From contig JAGZSY010000042.1 in assembly GCA_018380885.1 (NCBI GenBank), positions 1 to 43,083 on the forward strand: a DNA stretch of 43,083 nucleotides, written 5' to 3'. Under the pieces are notes generated by a model. It searched no databases. It was not told the origin of the DNA and worked only from the letters and a program-made list of their open reading frames with translations. Shown one piece after another: positions 40,716 to 43,083 of the stretch. The position numbers and the translations under genes are program-made. Position 1 is the first letter of the stretch. Each line of letters starts with the position of its first letter. The DNA comes from Enterocloster asparagiformis (GTDB lineage: Bacteria; Bacillota; Clostridia; Lachnospirales; Lachnospiraceae).

Positions 40716-41642
40716 ATGACAGGAAAAGAATTACTCTACGTCAAGACAATCGCAGAAGTGGGGAATATGTCCAAGGCGGCAAAAAAACTCTTTATCGCTC
40801 AGCCTTCTCTGAGCCAGTCGCTTCAGCGCCTGGAGGACACGCTGGGCGCTCCGCTGTTCAACCGGACTCCGGGAGGCCTGACTCTAACCTACATCGGGGA
40901 AAAATACTACCAGGCGGCTAATCAGATTTTGAAGATATACGGAGATTTAGAAGTTGCGGTCAGCGATCTGAACAACTTAAAAACCGGACGCATCCACTTA
41001 GGAATTACCACCCATCTGGGTTCCATTGTGCTGCCCAAGGTTCTGCCGCTCTTCCACGAACAATGTCCGTCCATTGAAATCTATATCACAGAGGCTAATT
41101 CCACCATTCTGGAGGAAAAGCTGGTATCCGGAGATCTGGATTTTGCCATCATCCACATCTCGCCGGTCTGCCAAAAACCGATCTTTAAATACAGCACCCT
41201 CCGGCGCGACCCGTTCATCGTGATCGCCTCAGCGGACAGCCACTTGAACAGCCTGGCCGAGGTGTTGCCGGGTTATCCGTACCCGGTTTTGGACTTGAAT
41301 TACCTGAAGGAAGAACCTCTGCTGGTGCTGCAAAAGCAGCAGCGCATCCGCCAGGTATCCGAAGGCATACTGAACAATGCCGGCTTACACCAGCTGAACA
41401 CGGTGTTGACTCTGGGAAATTACCGGACGGCCCAGCTGCTGGCGACCGAGGGCTATGGGGTCACTCTGGTGCCCACCTCCTACTCCGTCGCCGTATCTTA
41501 CGACAAGAAGCCCTCCATCTTCTCAATCCATGACAAGTACGACCCGTACTGGAACATGTGCATAACGACAGTGCCGGAGGGCTATTTATCCAAGGCCGAC
41601 CTGCGTTTCATCGAGACGATGAAGGCAGCGCTGACGTGCTGA
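40716..41642 (+). CDS. LysR-family regulator
   Basis: The protein has 308 aa from the ATG at 40716; a longer open frame upstream has no ribosome site and no family similarity. The N-terminal helix-turn-helix is typical (LLYVKTIAEVGNMSKAAKKLFIAQPSLSQSLQRLEDTLGAPLFNRT). The C-terminal effector domain begins around GRIHLGITTHLGSIVLPKVLPLFHEQCPSIEI. It is divergent from the MmgE-LarA-Tct operon with a 204-bp shared region carrying a T-N11-A box. It most likely activates that operon when the imported acid or a product binds. A TATAAT at 40698-40703 close to its start may be its own -10, with only a weak -35. Confidence 0.92.
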   Translation: MTGKELLYVKTIAEVGNMSKAAKKLFIAQPSLSQSLQRLEDTLGAPLFNRTPGGLTLTYIGEKYYQAANQILKIYGDLEVAVSDLNNLKTGRIHLGITTHLGSIVLPKVLPLFHEQCPSIEIYITEANSTILEEKLVSGDLDFAIIHISPVCQKPIFKYSTLRRDPFIVIASADSHLNSLAEVLPGYPYPVLDLNYLKEEPLLVLQKQQRIRQVSEGILNNAGLHQLNTVLTLGNYRTAQLLATEGYGVTLVPTSYSVAVSYDKKPSIFSIHDKYDPYWNMCITTVPEGYLSKADLRFIETMKAALTC

Positions 41643-41782
41643 GACGGCGCAGACGGGAACTCCCCGGGATGGGATTCTTTTAGGTTGGTAACAGCGAGCC
41701 CCAGGCGCGGCCAGCGGCAAAAGGGAGTTTTGCCTGCGCGATTTAACGCCGTCCGCACCCGCGGCGAAAGGGACTGGCAAAC

Positions 41783-41816
41783 AAAAAAAGGCCCCGGATC
41801 TCTCCGAAACCTTTTA
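41783..41816 (-). terminator. Terminator of rnpB
   Basis: On the minus strand AAAAGGTTTCGGA pairs with TCCGGGGCCTTTT across a GAGA loop, a 13-bp stem with three wobble pairs. A run of seven T residues closes it (41783-41789). Confidence 0.85.
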
Positions 41817-41818
41817 GA

Positions 41819-42179
41819 TTGTGAGCAGGACGATAAGCCGGGTTATGTCGTTGAATGGCCATCTATCTAGGACTGCCGTCGCCGGCAGTCTCGAGCAACC
41901 TACCCGGAAGCTGACGGGCCGCCATATGCTTCCTGTTCGGTCTTGCTTCGAGTGGGGTTTACATATGCCCCGCCTGTTACCAGGCGGGCGGTAGTCTCTT
42001 ACACTGCCCTTCCACCCTTACCGTCCGCGGACAGGCCGCGGGCGGCGGTACATTTCTGTTGCACTGTCCCTGGAGTCGCCTCCGCCAGACGTTATCTGGC
42101 ACCCTGCCCTGTGAAGCCCGGACTTTCCTCTCCTGCAGCCTTTCGGTATTGCAGCAGCGGCCATTTGTCCTACTCACAA
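41819..42179 (-). ncRNA. rnpB: RNase P RNA, bacterial type A
   Basis: A 361-base RNA, the catalytic part of RNase P that trims tRNA 5' ends. The conserved 5' block GAGGAAAGTCCGGGCT (minus strand, about 42130-42115) and the 3' block ACATAACCCGGCTTAT (about 41850-41835) form the universal P4 core. The ends pair as helix P1: TTGTGAGTAGGAC at 42179-42167 with GTCCTGCTCACAA at 41831-41819. The intermediate AGTGCAACAGAAATGTACCGCC and GGTAAGGGTGGAAGGG blocks are also characteristic. It has its own promoter and terminator. Ends are placed from P1 pairing and could be off by a few bases. Confidence 0.95.
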
Positions 42180-42186
42180 CTGTTCC

Positions 42187-42215
42187 AGTTTAGCACAGCG
42201 CGGGGAATTTGTCCA
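42187..42215 (-). promoter_or_regulatory. Promoter of rnpB
   Basis: On the minus strand TGGACA (42210-42215) is followed after 17 bases by TAAACT (42187-42192), with a TG one base before the -10 (extended type). The predicted start is close to the first base of helix P1. Confidence 0.65.
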
Positions 42216-42311
42216 GCTAAAACGGCCGCGGTTTGATCTGGCCGCAGCTTCGCTCAGAAAAGGAAGATCAAGCCTCAACCTTCCTCCCAAATTTTTCCAT
42301 CTATTCTGCGG

Positions 42312-42896
42312 TCAGATTACGCCGCCGGCAATCAGGCTGCGCAGCTTCTGATTGAGCTTTGTGTAAACACGCTCCTGAAACCACCGCTCCGTGGAGGCCC
42401 CGACGGCCTCATCCAGCCCAAACCAGCCCACTCCGCTGTTCTCATCGGGCTTCATTGAGAGGGAATCCCCCTCCTGGGCTTCCAGCAGATAGGTGACGTT
42501 CAGGTGAAGGTGGGATGGCACGTATTCCCCGCGCTTCTCGTGGCCGTCCACCGTGAGAATCTCCAGAGAAAAGATGTCCCGGGACAACGGCCGCACGTGG
42601 GCGGTTCCGCTCTCCTCCTCCACCTCCCGCAGCGCGACGGCCAGCAGGTCCCGCTCCCCGTCCGCGTGCCCGCCCAGCCAGGACCAGGAATTGTAGATAT
42701 TGTGGTATGCCATCAGCACCTTGTCGCGTCCCTCGTTCACCACCCAGGCCGAGGCCGTCATGTGGGCTGTCAGATTTTCCCTGGTAAACAGGTCCTCCGG
42801 CCCTGCCAGCAGCTTTAAAAGCACCGCCCGGTCCCGCTCCTCCTGCTCGTTAAACGGCCTGTACGCTTCGATCTCTTTTGCAATCTCCTCTATCAT
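42312..42896 (-). CDS. Nudix hydrolase
   Basis: The protein has 194 aa from the ATG at 42896 (GGAGGGG upstream). The Nudix region reads GGHADGERDLLAVALREVEEESGT, a common variant of the box with the REVEEE metal-binding Glu residues intact. An N-terminal stretch of about 45 residues precedes the domain (FTRENLTAHMTASAWVVN). Nudix enzymes hydrolyse nucleoside diphosphate derivatives; the substrate cannot be read. It lies on the minus strand, upstream of rnpB, with only a weak CGGCC/GGCCG hairpin plus TTTT (about 42221-42246) as a possible terminator between them. Confidence 0.92.
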   Translation of the reverse strand: MIEEIAKEIEAYRPFNEQEERDRAVLLKLLAGPEDLFTRENLTAHMTASAWVVNEGRDKVLMAYHNIYNSWSWLGGHADGERDLLAVALREVEEESGTAHVRPLSRDIFSLEILTVDGHEKRGEYVPSHLHLNVTYLLEAQEGDSLSMKPDENSGVGWFGLDEAVGASTERWFQERVYTKLNQKLRSLIAGGVI

Positions 42897-43027
42897 GCTG
42901 TGTCTCCCCTCCATACCGGCCGCTGTCCGAGGCCGGTTTTTAAACCTGTTCCGACTATTGTAACACGCCCCGGATGCCCCGTCAACGTGCGCGGGCTTTT
43001 GTCGCAAAAAGCGCAATTAAGGCGCAG

Positions 43028-43058
43028 AAAAGGGCCGGGCATTACGGCTGCCCGGCCC
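43028..43058 (-). terminator. Terminator of a gene right of the window
   Basis: GGGCCGGGC (43032-43040) pairs perfectly with GCCCGGCCC (43050-43058). On the minus strand the stem is followed by TTTTC, so it ends a minus-strand gene that lies beyond 43083. Confidence 0.75.
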
Positions 43059-43083
43059 TGTCGTTTCCCGCGTTTTACAGTCC

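Noticed and set aside
41943..42236. Open frame of 97 codons
   Set aside because: It falls inside RNase P RNA, on the opposite strand, and is explained by the RNA.

Overview
The window looks like chromosomal DNA from a GC-rich member of the Clostridia, most likely a Lachnospiraceae-type gut anaerobe. Reasons: Gram-positive style ribosome binding sites (AGGAGG) before almost every gene, lipobox signal peptides, sigma-A type promoters, an A-type RNase P RNA (Bacilli carry type B), a BmpA/YufOPQ-type nucleoside transporter, and many small metabolic operons each with its own regulator. I see no transposase, phage gene, tRNA, rRNA or CRISPR array. The organism assignment is inference.

Layout. (1) 213-4513: an OmpR-type two-component system with a downstream lipoprotein-like gene, followed by a separately promoted lipoprotein. 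(2) 4711-14423, all on the minus strand: a GntR/UTRA regulator, then one tightly overlapping operon: the molybdopterin subunit of a xanthine-dehydrogenase-like hydroxylase, a complete BMP-type nucleoside ABC transporter, a small membrane-anchored protein, and the FAD and 2Fe-2S subunits of the same hydroxylase. (3) 14646-21642: a 1169-residue J-like/TPR protein, an HscC-like Hsp70 and a divergent adenine deaminase in one operon. (4) 22013-25173: an MFS transporter, a PHP-domain protein and a ROK repressor in one operon. (5) 25436-33709: hexuronate catabolism: two KdgK-type kinases, KDPG aldolase, an IclR regulator and altronate dehydratase on the minus strand; a LacI regulator and uronate isomerase on the plus strand. 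(6) 33858-41642: a LysR regulator divergent from an operon of MmgE/PrpD-family protein, LarA-family racemase, tripartite tricarboxylate transporter (TctC, TctB, TctA) and an unknown membrane protein. (7) 41819-42896: RNase P RNA and a Nudix hydrolase.

How the parts work together. Regions 2 and 3 appear to be one purine regulon. A 15-bp operator (AT, A or T, GGTA, any base, TACC, A or T, AT) occurs as two adjacent copies at the GntR promoter and once at the start site of the J-TPR/Hsp70/deaminase operon. The genes would import nucleosides or purines, deaminate an aminopurine and oxidise the product at a molybdenum centre; why an Hsp70 system is included is the most interesting open question. 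Region 5 takes galacturonate or glucuronate towards pyruvate and glyceraldehyde-3-phosphate, but the uronate reductase step (UxaB) is absent from the window. It carries two layers of operators: LacI sites in the divergent uxaA/lacI region, and a CG-N6-CG palindrome shared by the eda and iclR upstream regions. Region 6 looks like an uptake, racemisation and dehydration route for an unidentified hydroxy-carboxylic acid, with a LysR-type box centred near -65 of the predicted operon promoter.

All calls come from reading sequence and from remembered family features; no database search was run.
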